A stretch of 45,508 nucleotides of DNA, from positions 1 through 45,508 of the forward strand of contig JAPLKJ010000200.1 in assembly GCA_026388125.1 (NCBI GenBank), read 5' to 3'. The notes beneath the pieces were generated by a model. It ran no database searches, had not been told where the DNA came from, and worked only from the letters and a program-made list of their open reading frames with translations. Each line of letters starts with the position of its first letter. Position 1 is the first letter of the stretch. A program made the translations under genes and the position numbers. This document shows positions 7,852-17,502 of this stretch, piece by piece. Origin of the DNA: Elusimicrobiota bacterium. GTDB lineage: Bacteria > Elusimicrobiota > Elusimicrobia > Elusimicrobiales > UBA9959.

Positions 7852-10800
7852 CTAGAACTGGAAAGTAAGCGTGCTGCCGGCCTGGTAGGCCACGTATTCG
7901 TCCTGCTTGAGGTACTTGTGCCACAGGCGCTGCAGGCCCAGGTTGAAAGTAAGGCGCAGGTTCTTGGCCGCCTCGTAGTCCGCGCTGGAGTTCAGCGAGA
8001 ACAGGCGGCTGTTCTCGGCGATAGTGATGGGCGAGGACTGGAGGGCGTAGCTCAGCGTGGTGGTCCAGATAATGCGGTTGGTGAACATTATGGTCTTCTT
8101 GGTGAACGGCACCCGCAGGCCTTTGGGCAGCTGGAAATCGGCCTTCATCAGCAGGCTGGGGGTGATGGTCCTCGTGTTCTGCGTCACCACGCCCAGCGTG
8201 CCCTTTGTAACGTCGGAGACGTAGTCTATCTTCGGCGTCAGGCGCACCTTGCGGTAATCCATGGCGCCCTGCAGCGTGAAGTCGTTGTGCCTGACGTCCT
8301 GCGTGATGCGGTCCAGGCGCAGGTCGCGCTTGCCGGACATCCGCAGGTTATAGCTGGCGGCGGTATCCACCTTGTTTATCAGCTTGAAGCGCAGGTCCAT
8401 GCCGTAAGTGTCGGAGTTGTCGAGGGAGATGTCCCTGGACTCGTTGCTGTTGTGCGAATATTTTATGTTCACGGTGGCGTTCTGCGCCCAGCGGCCGGTA
8501 CGGGTGAGCACTTCCAGCTGGGACATGGACACAATCATGTCGGGGAACGTGCGGTTGACGTTCTTGGTGATGGTCCCGGTCACTTCGGAACGCTGCACCG
8601 CGTTGCTGTAATTGTTGGTCACCGACAGGGTGTTCAGCGTGGCCAGCCGGCCTTTGAGCCCGTAGCCCTCGAAAGGCTGCCAGCGCTGGTTGGAGGTCAC
8701 CGTATCGCGCAGCGTGATGGAATTGCGCAGGGCGAGCGGGCTGGACGGCCTCAGTGAATCCCTGAGCCAGATCTTCGAGCGGGTGTCGTATTCCTTCTCT
8801 ATGTTGGACCAGGAATCGCCGTCCTGTATCTGGTAGTTGGAGGACAGCGTGAGCGACCGCAGCAGCTTGCTGGTGGGCAGCAGGTCGTTCATCGACAGCG
8901 TCAGGCTGACGGAGCCCTGCGCCGTCCGGGTCACGGCTTTGATCATGCCCGGAGAAAAGACCGCCGAGCTCCTGGCCACTGTGACGGTGGTGATGGTGAG
9001 GTTGTTGTTCTCCATGGTGGTGATGGAGTAGCTGGCCGACGGGTTGAACCAGCGCGCCAGCGGGAAATTAGAGTTCAGGTCCACCGTCTGCTGCATGGAT
9101 TTGGGGTAGCGTTCGAAGGTGTTGGGCGCGCTGAGCGGAACGCGCTGTTCTCTGGCCGTCTGCAGCGCGTAGCCCGGATTGAAAGAAGCGCCTTTCCAGG
9201 GCACGAAAGCCAGCTTGCCCCCGTAGATATCCGTGCGCTCGTCGGTGTCGTACAGGTCGGCGAGGTTGAGCAGGCGGGCGGGGTCATAGGTTACCTTGCT
9301 GCGCCCCAGCGAGTAATTGGCGTCTATCTTTTCCGGCAGCAGGAAGAAAGAGCCGGGGACGGCGTAGGTGAAATTGGCGGCGTAGATGTCCTTGTTGTCC
9401 TTGCGGCTCAGCACCGTATAATCCGTTACGCCTTTGGTGTAATTGAAGCCGAATTTGGGCAGCGCCTTGATGGCCAGCGAGCCGGTGGCGGTGCCGTCGA
9501 ATTTTTTCACGCGGCCCTGCTGCATGGAGTTCACCAGGTTGTTGGAGCCGGTGACGAAGGCGTTGGGCGTGGCCGTTATCTGCCGCGCCGCCGTAACGCT
9601 GACGGGGAGGAAGGAGAGGCGGGTAATGTTCATGTACCCGGTCTGCTGCTCGTTGTCCTGGTTGGCTATGACCGTCACCGGGGTCTGGAAATTGCGGTCG
9701 ACGTAGCGGTGCTTGCCGCCGAAGCTCAGCCACCCGGGGATCTCGAAAGAGCCTTCCACTTTGCGGGCGTTGCCCACCCGCGTGAGCGGCTTGGCCAGGT
9801 GGACCTCGTTGAGGTAAACCTTGCCGGAGTGCGGGGAGAGGTCGGCGGCGGTCACCCCTACGATGATCTGGGACACCTGCTGCAGGCTCGGGTTGCCCCT
9901 GGAGGAGACCGTTACGTCGAAATTGGAGCCGTTCGTCCAGATCTCGGGTATATTGTCCCCGTTCAGGTCCTCCTGATTTATGGTTATAAGGCGCCAGTCG
10001 CTGAACGACATCGGGATCTCGGCGCGGAAATAATTGTTAGCGTCGCCCAGCTGCAGGTAGAAACTGGTGTTGGGATACAGATTTTCGGGTTTGATCAGGA
10101 AGCGGAACTCCGCGTGCTGGGAAATGTCCACGGGGCGGGAGAATTTCCTGTACACGTAGGCCGTAGAGGTCGAAGTGATCCCTTCGTAGCTCAGCGCGAG
10201 GGTCTGCTCCGAGAGGTTCTTCGAATTGGTCTTCTGCTTCTGCTCGGAGACCGTGCCGTACAGGTCCTTGAAGACCGCAGACGCGTCGCCGCCGGCTTCG
10301 TAAATGGGCGTGTAGCTGACGTTGTCGAGGTTGTTCTCCGCCGCCACGTGCAATACCCCCGTGTCCGAAGGCGTGGTGCTGTCCTGCACGTTCCAGGTGT
10401 TCCCCACGGCGGAGATCCTGGCGAATTTTATCGTGCCGGACACCGGCGCGCCCGAGAACGCGGATTTCTTGAGCGAGATGCGCACCTGCTTAATGGCGTT
10501 CCATTTATAGGCGTCCGCGGAGGCTATTTTCATCGGCATGACGAGGGTGTGCCAGCCGGAGAAGTCAATGGTGTTCTTAAGCGGGGAGAGGGAATCGTTA
10601 TTGTCCGTGAACTTTGAATTACTGACGTAGCCGAAGCTGCCGCCGGTGAAGTCCTGCGCGTCCAGGCGGCCATTCCTGTTGAGGTCCTCCGAATCCAGCC
10701 GGCCGTTGGCACCGCCGTAGCGCCGTGAGGGCAGCCCGGGCGGGGCGTAGAGCCAGCCTATGTCTTCCGCGTTGGAGACCTGTTCGTCGCAGTTCGTGTC

Positions 10801-13236
10801 CTCGCTCTTGGGCGCGTTGGCCAGCGTCAGGCCGGAGGTGCAGACGAAGTTCTGCCCGCCGGTGTTATCCGCGTCCTCGTTTATCTGGCCCATGTGAATA
10901 TTGAACTGGGGGCCTTCGGTGCCGGCGGCGGTACCGTTAGCCCCGAACACCACCAGTTCCATCATGTTCTTCTGGGAGAAATCCACCCCGGTGGGGGAGA
11001 GCGGGTAAACTATCGAAACCTCGGAAGAAACGCTGAAATCATAGTGCACGGAGAGCACCTGCTGCGTGCCGTCGGACGTGGAGGCCGGGTTGATGTCGCG
11101 CAGCTTCACTATCTCGCTCTGCCAGTCGAGCGCGTCCGGGCTCGCCGGGGCCAGCGTCGGGTTGGCGGCTATGAACCAGTAGTTCCTGTCCAGCGAGGCG
11201 GAGTCGTCCTGCTTCACGCCTTCCATGTTGTCCACCAGGGCGTAGTCGTTCATGTTCGGGTTCATCCGGCTCTGCGCGACTTCGCCCGACAGCGTGGTCC
11301 TGAGCCCCAGCAGGTTCAGGCCCTTGAGCTGGGCGTCGCCTTCATAGACCATCATGCTGTTGGTCAGGTCCGTGACGCTGGGCACCGAGTTGGATTTTAT
11401 TCCGCCCTGGTAGAGCAGCGTCGAGCCCAGCGAGAAATGGCTGCCCAGGTCGTAGGAGGCCCGGCCCCCGACCAGGGACTGGTTGCCCACGCCGCCGAAA
11501 GGCGAGACTTCGTAGGTGATGTCTATCTTCGCGTCCTGGCCGATGCGCTCGGGGTAGTAGAAGGTTATGAAGCCGGACTCGTAGTCTATGAAATAGTCCT
11601 CGTTGCGGCCGAATTTAGCGCCGTTGACGCGTATCACTTCCGACTGCAGCACGATGTCCGGCTCGAGCAGGAAGGTCTTGAACCGGTAGGAATATTCCAC
11701 CCGGATCACGCGCTTGGAGACCGGCGAGGCGGAATAGACCTGCGGGTCGGGGCTGGCGGCCGGCGCGCCGTCGAGCGTGAACGGCTGCTTGAGGTGGAAG
11801 ATGCCCTGCTCGAAGTCCACCTCTATGTTGTCCGGGTACTTCGGCATGTTGTTGGTTACCGTGGGCAGCACCTCATTGCGGTTCAGGTCCTGTATCTTCA
11901 GCGTGAAGTTCCCCCGGCCGTCGTCGCGGACCAGGTTGCTCTGGCCGATGGAGTAATAGGTCTTCTGCTCCTGTAAATGCGACACCTGCAGGCTAGAGAC
12001 CGCCGTGTCGGAGGACAGCGCGATATCGTTCTGCGTCTTGATTATGGCGGGCGCCACTACGGCGGCGTCGGCGGTGACGGACGTAGTGGAACCGTTCTGC
12101 GAAAGATAGGTCCCGCCCGCGTTCTGGTAGTCTATGATCACCACGTCCTGCGTGTTGAGCGTGCGGTTGAAGGTCAAAAGGCCTTTCGCGTAGTCCATGA
12201 TGTAGTCGGTGCCGGGGTTCAGCAGCTGGAAGCGGCCGGTATAGGACGAGGTCTGTACGGCCATATCCTTGCCGGTCAGGGCGAGCACGATGACGCCGTC
12301 CACCGGGGCCTGGGTCTGCTGGTCTATGTAGATGCGCTCCGACGCCGACTTTATCGGCAGGCGGGCGGTGTTGCCGAAGGACACGTCGTAGTATTTGTGC
12401 CGCAGGTAGCTGGTGTCGGCCAGGTCCGCGGTCTGGAACTGCGTGTTGCCGGTATACTGCTTGGTCTTGGTAATACCCTTTGTGCGCGAGCCGACGAAAG
12501 TGAATTTCAGCCGGTTCGTCTTCAGGTCGGCCCTGATGCCGAACAGCTGCTTGTTGTAGGAAACGAACTCGGTGGCGGGCAGGGAGAGGTCTATGTCGCC
12601 GAAAGAAACGTTCTGCACCACCTCGTTGGCCTCGCCCTGGTAGACCACGGAGATGTCCTGTTTGTCCTGCTTCGTGTCGTCATAGTCGACGTTCACGGTT
12701 ATCTTTTCGCCCACTTTGCCCTGCATGCGCACCTGCATCTGCTGGGTTATTTCGAACAGGCTGAGGCTCTGGGCGCGGGTGACGGTGGTCTGCCGGTTCA
12801 GGAACTTCTTGCCGCTGTAGCTGAGCGCTATCACTTTGCGCCCGGTCACCGACAGGGTCGTGCCGGATTCCTTGAACTCCACCTGCGGTTCCGGCACCAG
12901 CGGGGCGCCGGAGGAGACCTCCACCACCGGCGCGGGAGCGGCGATCTCGCCGGGGATATTGCCGCTCTCCACCGCTTCGCGCGCGGCGTTCCAGGCGTCT
13001 TCGCTGTAGGAGAAAGGCAGCTCAGAGGACAGTGCGTCCAGCCCGGGCGTCTCGGCCGCGGTGGAGACGTCCGCGTCCAGCAGCGGGCGGCCGGTGTCCC
13101 GCTCCAGCAGCAGGAAGCGCGCGCCCGCCGCGGAGCCGAGCTGCGCCGGCAGTTCGGCCGCGCGCGCGCCCGCCGCGCATGCCAGCAGCGGCAGCAGCAA
13201 GGTCAGCGATAGTTCCCTGAGTTTTATCTGTCTCAA
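7852..13236 (-). CDS. SprA/Sov-like giant outer-membrane beta-barrel protein (T9SS-type translocon)
   Basis: About 1794 aa from the TTG start chosen here. The signal peptide (KLRELSLTLLLPLLACAAGA) ends at ARA-AE, or at a possible lipoprotein Cys. The region at about residues 180-242 (12510-12700) has the signature of SprA of Bacteroidota: KITVNVDYDDTKQD, VVYQGEANEVVQ and NKQLFGIRADLK. Further on come LDWQSEIVKLRDINP, EF-hand-like Asp/Asn-Gly runs (EDLNRNGRLDAQDF) and then many amphipathic beta-strands ending in a terminal Phe (TLTFQF), a classical outer-membrane barrel signal. SprA is the type IX secretion translocon and is usually over 2300 aa, so this is a shorter relative. A longer frame reaches 13350 and would overlap lptF; ATG 13317 is an alternative start. 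It diverges from lptFG and is followed by comF. Confidence 0.7.
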   Translation of the reverse strand: MRQIKLRELSLTLLLPLLACAAGARAAELPAQLGSAAGARFLLLERDTGRPLLDADVSTAAETPGLDALSSELPFSYSEDAWNAAREAVESGNIPGEIAAPAPVVEVSSGAPLVPEPQVEFKESGTTLSVTGRKVIALSYSGKKFLNRQTTVTRAQSLSLFEITQQMQVRMQGKVGEKITVNVDYDDTKQDKQDISVVYQGEANEVVQNVSFGDIDLSLPATEFVSYNKQLFGIRADLKTNRLKFTFVGSRTKGITKTKQYTGNTQFQTADLADTSYLRHKYYDVSFGNTARLPIKSASERIYIDQQTQAPVDGVIVLALTGKDMAVQTSSYTGRFQLLNPGTDYIMDYAKGLLTFNRTLNTQDVVIIDYQNAGGTYLSQNGSTTSVTADAAVVAPAIIKTQNDIALSSDTAVSSLQVSHLQEQKTYYSIGQSNLVRDDGRGNFTLKIQDLNRNEVLPTVTNNMPKYPDNIEVDFEQGIFHLKQPFTLDGAPAASPDPQVYSASPVSKRVIRVEYSYRFKTFLLEPDIVLQSEVIRVNGAKFGRNEDYFIDYESGFITFYYPERIGQDAKIDITYEVSPFGGVGNQSLVGGRASYDLGSHFSLGSTLLYQGGIKSNSVPSVTDLTNSMMVYEGDAQLKGLNLLGLRTTLSGEVAQSRMNPNMNDYALVDNMEGVKQDDSASLDRNYWFIAANPTLAPASPDALDWQSEIVKLRDINPASTSDGTQQVLSVHYDFSVSSEVSIVYPLSPTGVDFSQKNMMELVVFGANGTAAGTEGPQFNIHMGQINEDADNTGGQNFVCTSGLTLANAPKSEDTNCDEQVSNAEDIGWLYAPPGLPSRRYGGANGRLDSEDLNRNGRLDAQDFTGGSFGYVSNSKFTDNNDSLSPLKNTIDFSGWHTLVMPMKIASADAYKWNAIKQVRISLKKSAFSGAPVSGTIKFARISAVGNTWNVQDSTTPSDTGVLHVAAENNLDNVSYTPIYEAGGDASAVFKDLYGTVSEQKQKTNSKNLSEQTLALSYEGITSTSTAYVYRKFSRPVDISQHAEFRFLIKPENLYPNTSFYLQLGDANNYFRAEIPMSFSDWRLITINQEDLNGDNIPEIWTNGSNFDVTVSSRGNPSLQQVSQIIVGVTAADLSPHSGKVYLNEVHLAKPLTRVGNARKVEGSFEIPGWLSFGGKHRYVDRNFQTPVTVIANQDNEQQTGYMNITRLSFLPVSVTAARQITATPNAFVTGSNNLVNSMQQGRVKKFDGTATGSLAIKALPKFGFNYTKGVTDYTVLSRKDNKDIYAANFTYAVPGSFFLLPEKIDANYSLGRSKVTYDPARLLNLADLYDTDERTDIYGGKLAFVPWKGASFNPGYALQTAREQRVPLSAPNTFERYPKSMQQTVDLNSNFPLARWFNPSASYSITTMENNNLTITTVTVARSSAVFSPGMIKAVTRTAQGSVSLTLSMNDLLPTSKLLRSLTLSSNYQIQDGDSWSNIEKEYDTRSKIWLRDSLRPSSPLALRNSITLRDTVTSNQRWQPFEGYGLKGRLATLNTLSVTNNYSNAVQRSEVTGTITKNVNRTFPDMIVSMSQLEVLTRTGRWAQNATVNIKYSHNSNESRDISLDNSDTYGMDLRFKLINKVDTAASYNLRMSGKRDLRLDRITQDVRHNDFTLQGAMDYRKVRLTPKIDYVSDVTKGTLGVVTQNTRTITPSLLMKADFQLPKGLRVPFTKKTIMFTNRIIWTTTLSYALQSSPITIAENSRLFSLNSSADYEAAKNLRLTFNLGLQRLWHKYLKQDEYVAYQAGSTLTFQF

Positions 13237-13318
13237 AATAGATTTCCGGGCAAACGCAAACTGCCCACCGTACAAAGGGGGGCTGCGGCGCCGCAATGAT
13301 TCCACGGCGACGTCCATA

Positions 13319-13325
13319 TATAATA
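13319..13325. promoter_or_regulatory. Divergent promoter between SprA-like gene and lptF
   Basis: TATAATA reads as a TATAAT -10 box for lptF on the plus strand (13319-13324) and as TATTAT on the minus strand (13325-13320). Shared near-palindromic -10 elements are a known source of bidirectional transcription. The plus-strand transcript would start only about 6 nt before the lptF ATG; the minus-strand leader would be about 75 nt to the TTG. Confidence 0.45.
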
Positions 13326-13336
13326 GAATAATTGGT

Positions 13337-14449
13337 ATGCTCGTGCCCATAGCCCGGCTTTACATCCTGCGCGTTTTCGCGAAACACCTTCTGCTTTCGC
13401 TGTTCGTCTTCGCGTCCCTGCTGGTGATGCTGAATTTCGTGCAGATGGTCAACCAGGGCGTGCTGGCCGGCTTCTCGTTCTATTTCCTGGCCAAGAGCAT
13501 GCTCTACCTGGCGCCCAACATCCTGGGCACCTCCCTGCCGCTGGCTTTTCTGCTGGCCGTGCTGCTCAGCCTCGGCCAGATGTCGCAGGACGGGGAAATA
13601 ATGGCGCTGCGGGCCGGCGGTTTCTCTTTTTACGATATTTTTTCCTGGGTTTTCGGCGCGGCCGTTCTCTGTTCCCTGTTCCTGGTGTTCGTCAATAACT
13701 GGGCCGGCCCCAAAGGCCTGAAGCGGTCCACCGATTACACCATCTCGATGATAAACCGCGTCACCAAGATAGAGCTGAAGCCGCGCACATTCCAGCAGGT
13801 CTCCGACTGGGTGCTGTACGCGCGCGAAGTGAACGGCCTTACGGGGAAAATGAGCGGGGTGAAGCTCATCCAGCGCATCAACAAAGGCGACTCCCCGGCG
13901 TTCGTCACCAAGCTGACCGCGCTCGACGGGCGCTACCGGATGGTCCGCGAGCAGGGGCTTGAGATAGTGCTTTCCGACGGGCAGTTCAGCCAGACCGACT
14001 GCGGCAGCGCGGGCAAGCTGCTTTACGGGAGCTTCGCCTCGTACAAGACCCTGATCCCTTTCTTTTTCGAAAGCGGCCGGGCGCGCAAGCTCAACCAGCG
14101 CGAGATCTCCACCCCGGGCATCATGGCGAGGCTGCGCGACGGCATAGCGGACGAGCAGGTGGCGGCCAAATTCCGCATAGAGGCCGCCTCGCGCTTCGCG
14201 CTGGCCCTGGCGCCGCTGGTGTTCTTCCTGGTGGGCGCGCCGCTGGGAGTGGCGCTGGACAAGCGCGGGCGCTCGGCCGGTTTCGCCCTGAGCCTGCTGA
14301 TAATTTTCTTTTACTACGGCCTGACGGTCAGCGGCATGGTGCTTTCGCGCAAGTACCCGGGGCTTTTCCCCTGGGCCATCTTCGCGCCCGCCGCGCTGAC
14401 GGGGGCCGCCGGGCTGTGGCTGTGGAAACAGCGCCTGTTCGCCAGGTGA
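13337..14449 (+). CDS. lptF: LPS export permease, LptF/LptG family (first of pair)
   Basis: This 370-aa protein begins MLVPIARLYILRVFAKHLLL. It has three N-terminal transmembrane segments, a periplasmic beta-jellyroll domain of about 150 residues and three C-terminal transmembrane segments, the standard YjgP/YjgQ layout. The motif MSQDGEIMALRAGG matches the conserved cytoplasmic coupling helix region that contacts the LptB ATPase. LptF and LptG form the inner-membrane part of the LptB2FGC transporter that moves lipopolysaccharide to the periplasmic bridge. The start at 13337 is taken rather than the far longer frame from 13061, which overlaps the divergent gene. The next gene starts 7 nt after the stop. 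Confidence 0.88.
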   Translation: MLVPIARLYILRVFAKHLLLSLFVFASLLVMLNFVQMVNQGVLAGFSFYFLAKSMLYLAPNILGTSLPLAFLLAVLLSLGQMSQDGEIMALRAGGFSFYDIFSWVFGAAVLCSLFLVFVNNWAGPKGLKRSTDYTISMINRVTKIELKPRTFQQVSDWVLYAREVNGLTGKMSGVKLIQRINKGDSPAFVTKLTALDGRYRMVREQGLEIVLSDGQFSQTDCGSAGKLLYGSFASYKTLIPFFFESGRARKLNQREISTPGIMARLRDGIADEQVAAKFRIEAASRFALALAPLVFFLVGAPLGVALDKRGRSAGFALSLLIIFFYYGLTVSGMVLSRKYPGLFPWAIFAPAALTGAAGLWLWKQRLFAR

Positions 14450-14456
14450 CCTGCCG

Positions 14457-15545
14457 ATGAATAAAATATTCTACCGCTACATCGCGCGCACTTTCTGGGC
14501 CCCTTTCGGCTTCGGGCTGGCGGTGTTCTGCCTGCTGCTGATCTTCGGCAGCCTTTTCGACAACCTGAACTTTTTCATGAAAAGCGGCTCCGGCCCGGGG
14601 CTGTTCGCGCGGTATATCCTCTACCAGACGCCTTATTTCATGGTCAAGATGATGCCCATCGCCACGCTGCTGGCGGTGCTGTCCGCGCTGGGCGGCATGA
14701 TCTCGCGCGGCGAGTGGAAAGCCGGCCTGGCCGGCGGCTGGCGGCCTTTCGATATGCTCAAACCCCTGCTGGCCTGCGCGGCGCTGACCGGCGCCGGCCA
14801 GCTGCTGCTGCAGGAGACCGTGGCGCCGGATTTTTACCTGCGCTCCGAATACATCTTCGAGAACAAGCTGCGCGCGCGGGAAGACTGGCGGCAGGTCATA
14901 AAAAAGGACGTTTCCTTCTCCGCCGGCGACGAGGTCTTTGTGACGGCGCGGATGTTCGACGGGCGGCGCCAGCAGATGGAGGGGGTAATACTCAATATCT
15001 ATAAGGAAGGGCGCCTGTTCACCGAGGTGAACGCCGCCCGGGCCAGTTGGCGGAAGGATGCCGGACGCTGGGTCTTCTCTGACGGGGTAGCCATAAAGTA
15101 CCAGGGCGAGGCAGCCCCGGTAATGAAAAATTTCGCCGCGTGGGAGTCCGGGGTGTCTGTGCCCCCTGAGAACCTGATCCTGGAAAAACTCGTTCCGGAA
15201 GGGGTCTCCTCCCTGGAGGTGCTGCGCCGGCTGCGCCGGCTGCGCGTGGTGGGCTCCCCTTCCACCGCCGAGAACACGCTGCTCTGGGTAAAGCTGGCCG
15301 CGCCGCTGGCGAACCCGGCCATGGCCCTGATAGGCGCCGCGATGGTGCTGATGCTGCGCACCAACAACAGGATCCTGAGCTTCGGGCTGGCCGTGGGCGT
15401 GGGTTTTTTCTTCTGGGCCGTTATAATAATGACGCAGGAGGCGGGCAAAGCCGAGCTGCTGCCCCCGTTCGCGGCGGGACTGGCGCCCAGCGCCGTCTTC
15501 GCCCTGGCTTCGCTGTGGGGCCTCAGGCGCGCCCGCGCTATCTAG
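14457..15545 (+). CDS. lptG: LPS export permease, LptF/LptG family (second of pair)
   Basis: This 362-aa protein begins MNKIFYRYIARTFWAPFGFG. It has six predicted transmembrane segments split three and three around a periplasmic beta-rich domain, and LGGMISRGEWKAGLAGG at the coupling region. It starts 7 nt after lptF and is clearly its operon partner. Assignment of F versus G follows gene order, since the two proteins share one family. No lptB, lptC or lptA is in the window. The presence of the pair shows that the host has an outer membrane carrying LPS or a related lipid. Confidence 0.87.
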   Translation: MNKIFYRYIARTFWAPFGFGLAVFCLLLIFGSLFDNLNFFMKSGSGPGLFARYILYQTPYFMVKMMPIATLLAVLSALGGMISRGEWKAGLAGGWRPFDMLKPLLACAALTGAGQLLLQETVAPDFYLRSEYIFENKLRAREDWRQVIKKDVSFSAGDEVFVTARMFDGRRQQMEGVILNIYKEGRLFTEVNAARASWRKDAGRWVFSDGVAIKYQGEAAPVMKNFAAWESGVSVPPENLILEKLVPEGVSSLEVLRRLRRLRVVGSPSTAENTLLWVKLAAPLANPAMALIGAAMVLMLRTNNRILSFGLAVGVGFFFWAVIIMTQEAGKAELLPPFAAGLAPSAVFALASLWGLRRARAI

Positions 15546-15966
15546 CGGCCGGAACTTCGCGGCTTCGGCGTTGTCGCCCTTTACCGCTTCCTTAACAGCC
15601 CGGCATAAGAGCCCCTTACCTGTTCCTGCCAGTAACCTGTACTCCTTAGAAATAAAGCCTTCGGTCTTTTCCCGGTGACCGCGGCGCGTTCTTTTCCGGC
15701 TTCTATGCCGGTATCGTAACGGGCGGGGATGACGGCCCAAATGCCTGGATGGCTTGACTTGTCAAGGCCTATTTTCAGCATGGCGCGCGGCTTCTCTCCG
15801 ACGAGGAACCGCGCGGCCCGGCAGGGGGGGGGCTGGCAGAATCCGAAAAAAGCGTCTATACTATCGGTAAGGAATTCCGGGAGTTTTGCGGCAGCCCGGA
15901 CGGTCGAGAGGCGGCAGCGGTTTCCCCGGTCAAGAGCGCGCCCGGCGCGGCTCGGGAGAGGGAGTT
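15546..15966. other. Intergenic region before the 511-aa protein: promoter candidate and possible gene remnant
   Basis: There is no convincing gene here. A -10-like TATACT at 15857-15862, with CTGGCA 18 nt upstream, may drive the 511-aa protein. CTTGAC-tt-GTCAAG (15753-15766) is a perfect 6-bp inverted repeat. On the minus strand two short frames read one after the other in a protein-like way (15781 to 15546, including AVIPARYDTGIEAGKE and then GKGLLCRAVKEAVKGDNAE), which could be a frameshifted remnant. This is weak. Confidence 0.35.
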
Positions 15967-17502
15967 ATGGAAGGCAATTCGAAACCGGTTTTCGTGCTGG
16001 CTTTTGCTTCCACCGTCGTTCTTACCGGCGGGTTCCTGTTCTTCGTCTATATGGACGCGGAATCCAGAAAGCCCGAAGGGATGCAGTCTCATTTTAATCT
16101 CCGCGGCGCGGCGTCCTCCGCTTCCGTCTATTTTCACGACGTCGAAAAAAAGGGCGCGGAGCTGAAGACCAGGGCCGGGAACTATATCTCCGGTTTCTTC
16201 GGCGGCGGCGCCGGGCCAGCCGCTCCCGCAGTGCAGACCGCGGACGCGCGGCAGGAGCCCGCCCAGGAACAGAATTCCGCCGAGGATGAGTTCGAGAAAT
16301 ATTTCAAGAAGAGTTCCGAAGACGGCGGCGCGTCCGGGGGCAATCCCTGGGCCGATATGGGCGAAGGCGGCTCGTCCGGCGGCGGCGTAGCCGGCGGCGG
16401 AGCCGGCGGCAGCCTCACTGAAGCCGCAGCCGGGCCCGCTCCCAAGGCTGCTTCCAAGAAGGTGGCGTGGGACGGTTCCGCTTCCCCCGAGGTCAAGGCG
16501 CCGGCCTATTCTCCGCGCGCGGTGCTTAATGTGCCGGCGCAGGAGGGGCTGCGCAGCGCGGCGCCGCGGACTTTCGCCTCACTGACCCCGAGGGAAGGGC
16601 CGGGCGGCTCAGAATCAGGTCCCGGCTACGGCAAGGGCAGCGCGGACTACGGCGACAGGACGCGCAACGCGGCCTCAGGCTTCAACAATACGCAGGGAAA
16701 AGGCACGGCTTCTCTTGACGGCGCTTCCGAAAGCGAGAGGTCGGGGGCCCAGAGCAGCTATAATTCCAAAATGTCAGGCGGCGCCGCGGCCGCGGGCGGA
16801 GCCGGTGCCGCGGGGGGAGGTTCCGCCCCTGCCGCTTCCGGCCCGAAAGCGGCCGAGGACGGCAAGGCCGGGGCGGCCGCGGACGGTAAAACCGGGGCCG
16901 AAGCAGGGAAAACGGCCGCCGCGGATAAGACGGCCGCCGGCGCCGCTACCAGGAGCAAATACGACAAATCGATGCTCTCCCCCGACGATACCGCGGAGGA
17001 AGATGCGGACCCCCTGAAATCAGTGGTCACGGACAGGCAGAAAGGGCTGGAGGTCAAGTATGTCACCGACGAGGAGGCTAAGGTGCCTCCGGAGCCTGCG
17101 CTGCTGAAAGCCAACGCCACCGACGGGGATAATACTAAATCGGCTGAGGTGGCCGCACCCGATTCGCCAAAGTACGCCAGTCTGCCCGCAACGCGGAAGC
17201 TGGAGCTGCGAAAAGAGATACATAGATTTTTAAAAAGGATAGAGGTCCGGTTCGAAAGCCCGATGACGGGGATCTATTCCACCTCCTGTAACACTACCCC
17301 GGAACTGTGCACCGACCATGGGATCACCATGAGCTATCTGACCATGACCACGGAAAATAGCGGGCAGGTGGTAATGGGCCTGAAATATTCCAATACCAGG
17401 TGGCGGCGGCATGTCATAGATTTTAAACGGCCGGACGGAGTCACAGGCGGCCAGCATCCCCGCCAACACACGCCTGCTGACGGCCAGAAAAGCGAGGAAT
17501 AA
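15967..17502 (+). CDS. Membrane-anchored low-complexity protein of unknown function
   Basis: This 511-aa product starts at ATG 15967 with GGGAG at 15960-15964; a longer frame to 15886 lacks support. Residues 7-27 (FVLAFASTVVLTGGFLFFVY) form one transmembrane helix with a short cytoplasmic N-terminus. The middle 300 residues are Gly/Ala/Pro/Ser/Lys-rich and probably disordered (for example GGGVAGGGAGGS). The last 95 residues look folded: they contain RKLELRKEIHRFLKRIEVRF, two cysteines, and FESPMTGIYSTSCN, and end in a polar tail. The architecture resembles proteins that span the periplasm, with a helix, a flexible spacer and a C-terminal binding domain. No family is recognised. It follows lptFG on the same strand but after 420 nt with its own promoter candidate. 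Confidence 0.65.
   Translation: MEGNSKPVFVLAFASTVVLTGGFLFFVYMDAESRKPEGMQSHFNLRGAASSASVYFHDVEKKGAELKTRAGNYISGFFGGGAGPAAPAVQTADARQEPAQEQNSAEDEFEKYFKKSSEDGGASGGNPWADMGEGGSSGGGVAGGGAGGSLTEAAAGPAPKAASKKVAWDGSASPEVKAPAYSPRAVLNVPAQEGLRSAAPRTFASLTPREGPGGSESGPGYGKGSADYGDRTRNAASGFNNTQGKGTASLDGASESERSGAQSSYNSKMSGGAAAAGGAGAAGGGSAPAASGPKAAEDGKAGAAADGKTGAEAGKTAAADKTAAGAATRSKYDKSMLSPDDTAEEDADPLKSVVTDRQKGLEVKYVTDEEAKVPPEPALLKANATDGDNTKSAEVAAPDSPKYASLPATRKLELRKEIHRFLKRIEVRFESPMTGIYSTSCNTTPELCTDHGITMSYLTMTTENSGQVVMGLKYSNTRWRRHVIDFKRPDGVTGGQHPRQHTPADGQKSEE

Noticed and set aside
10894-13212. Two long plus-strand frames opposite the SprA-like gene
   Set aside because: Composition is arginine- and valine-rich nonsense without motifs; the minus-strand frame is a coherent beta-rich protein.
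14328-15740. 470-aa minus-strand frame opposite lptG
   Set aside because: It lies antisense to an LptG protein with clear transmembrane pattern and has no recognisable domain.
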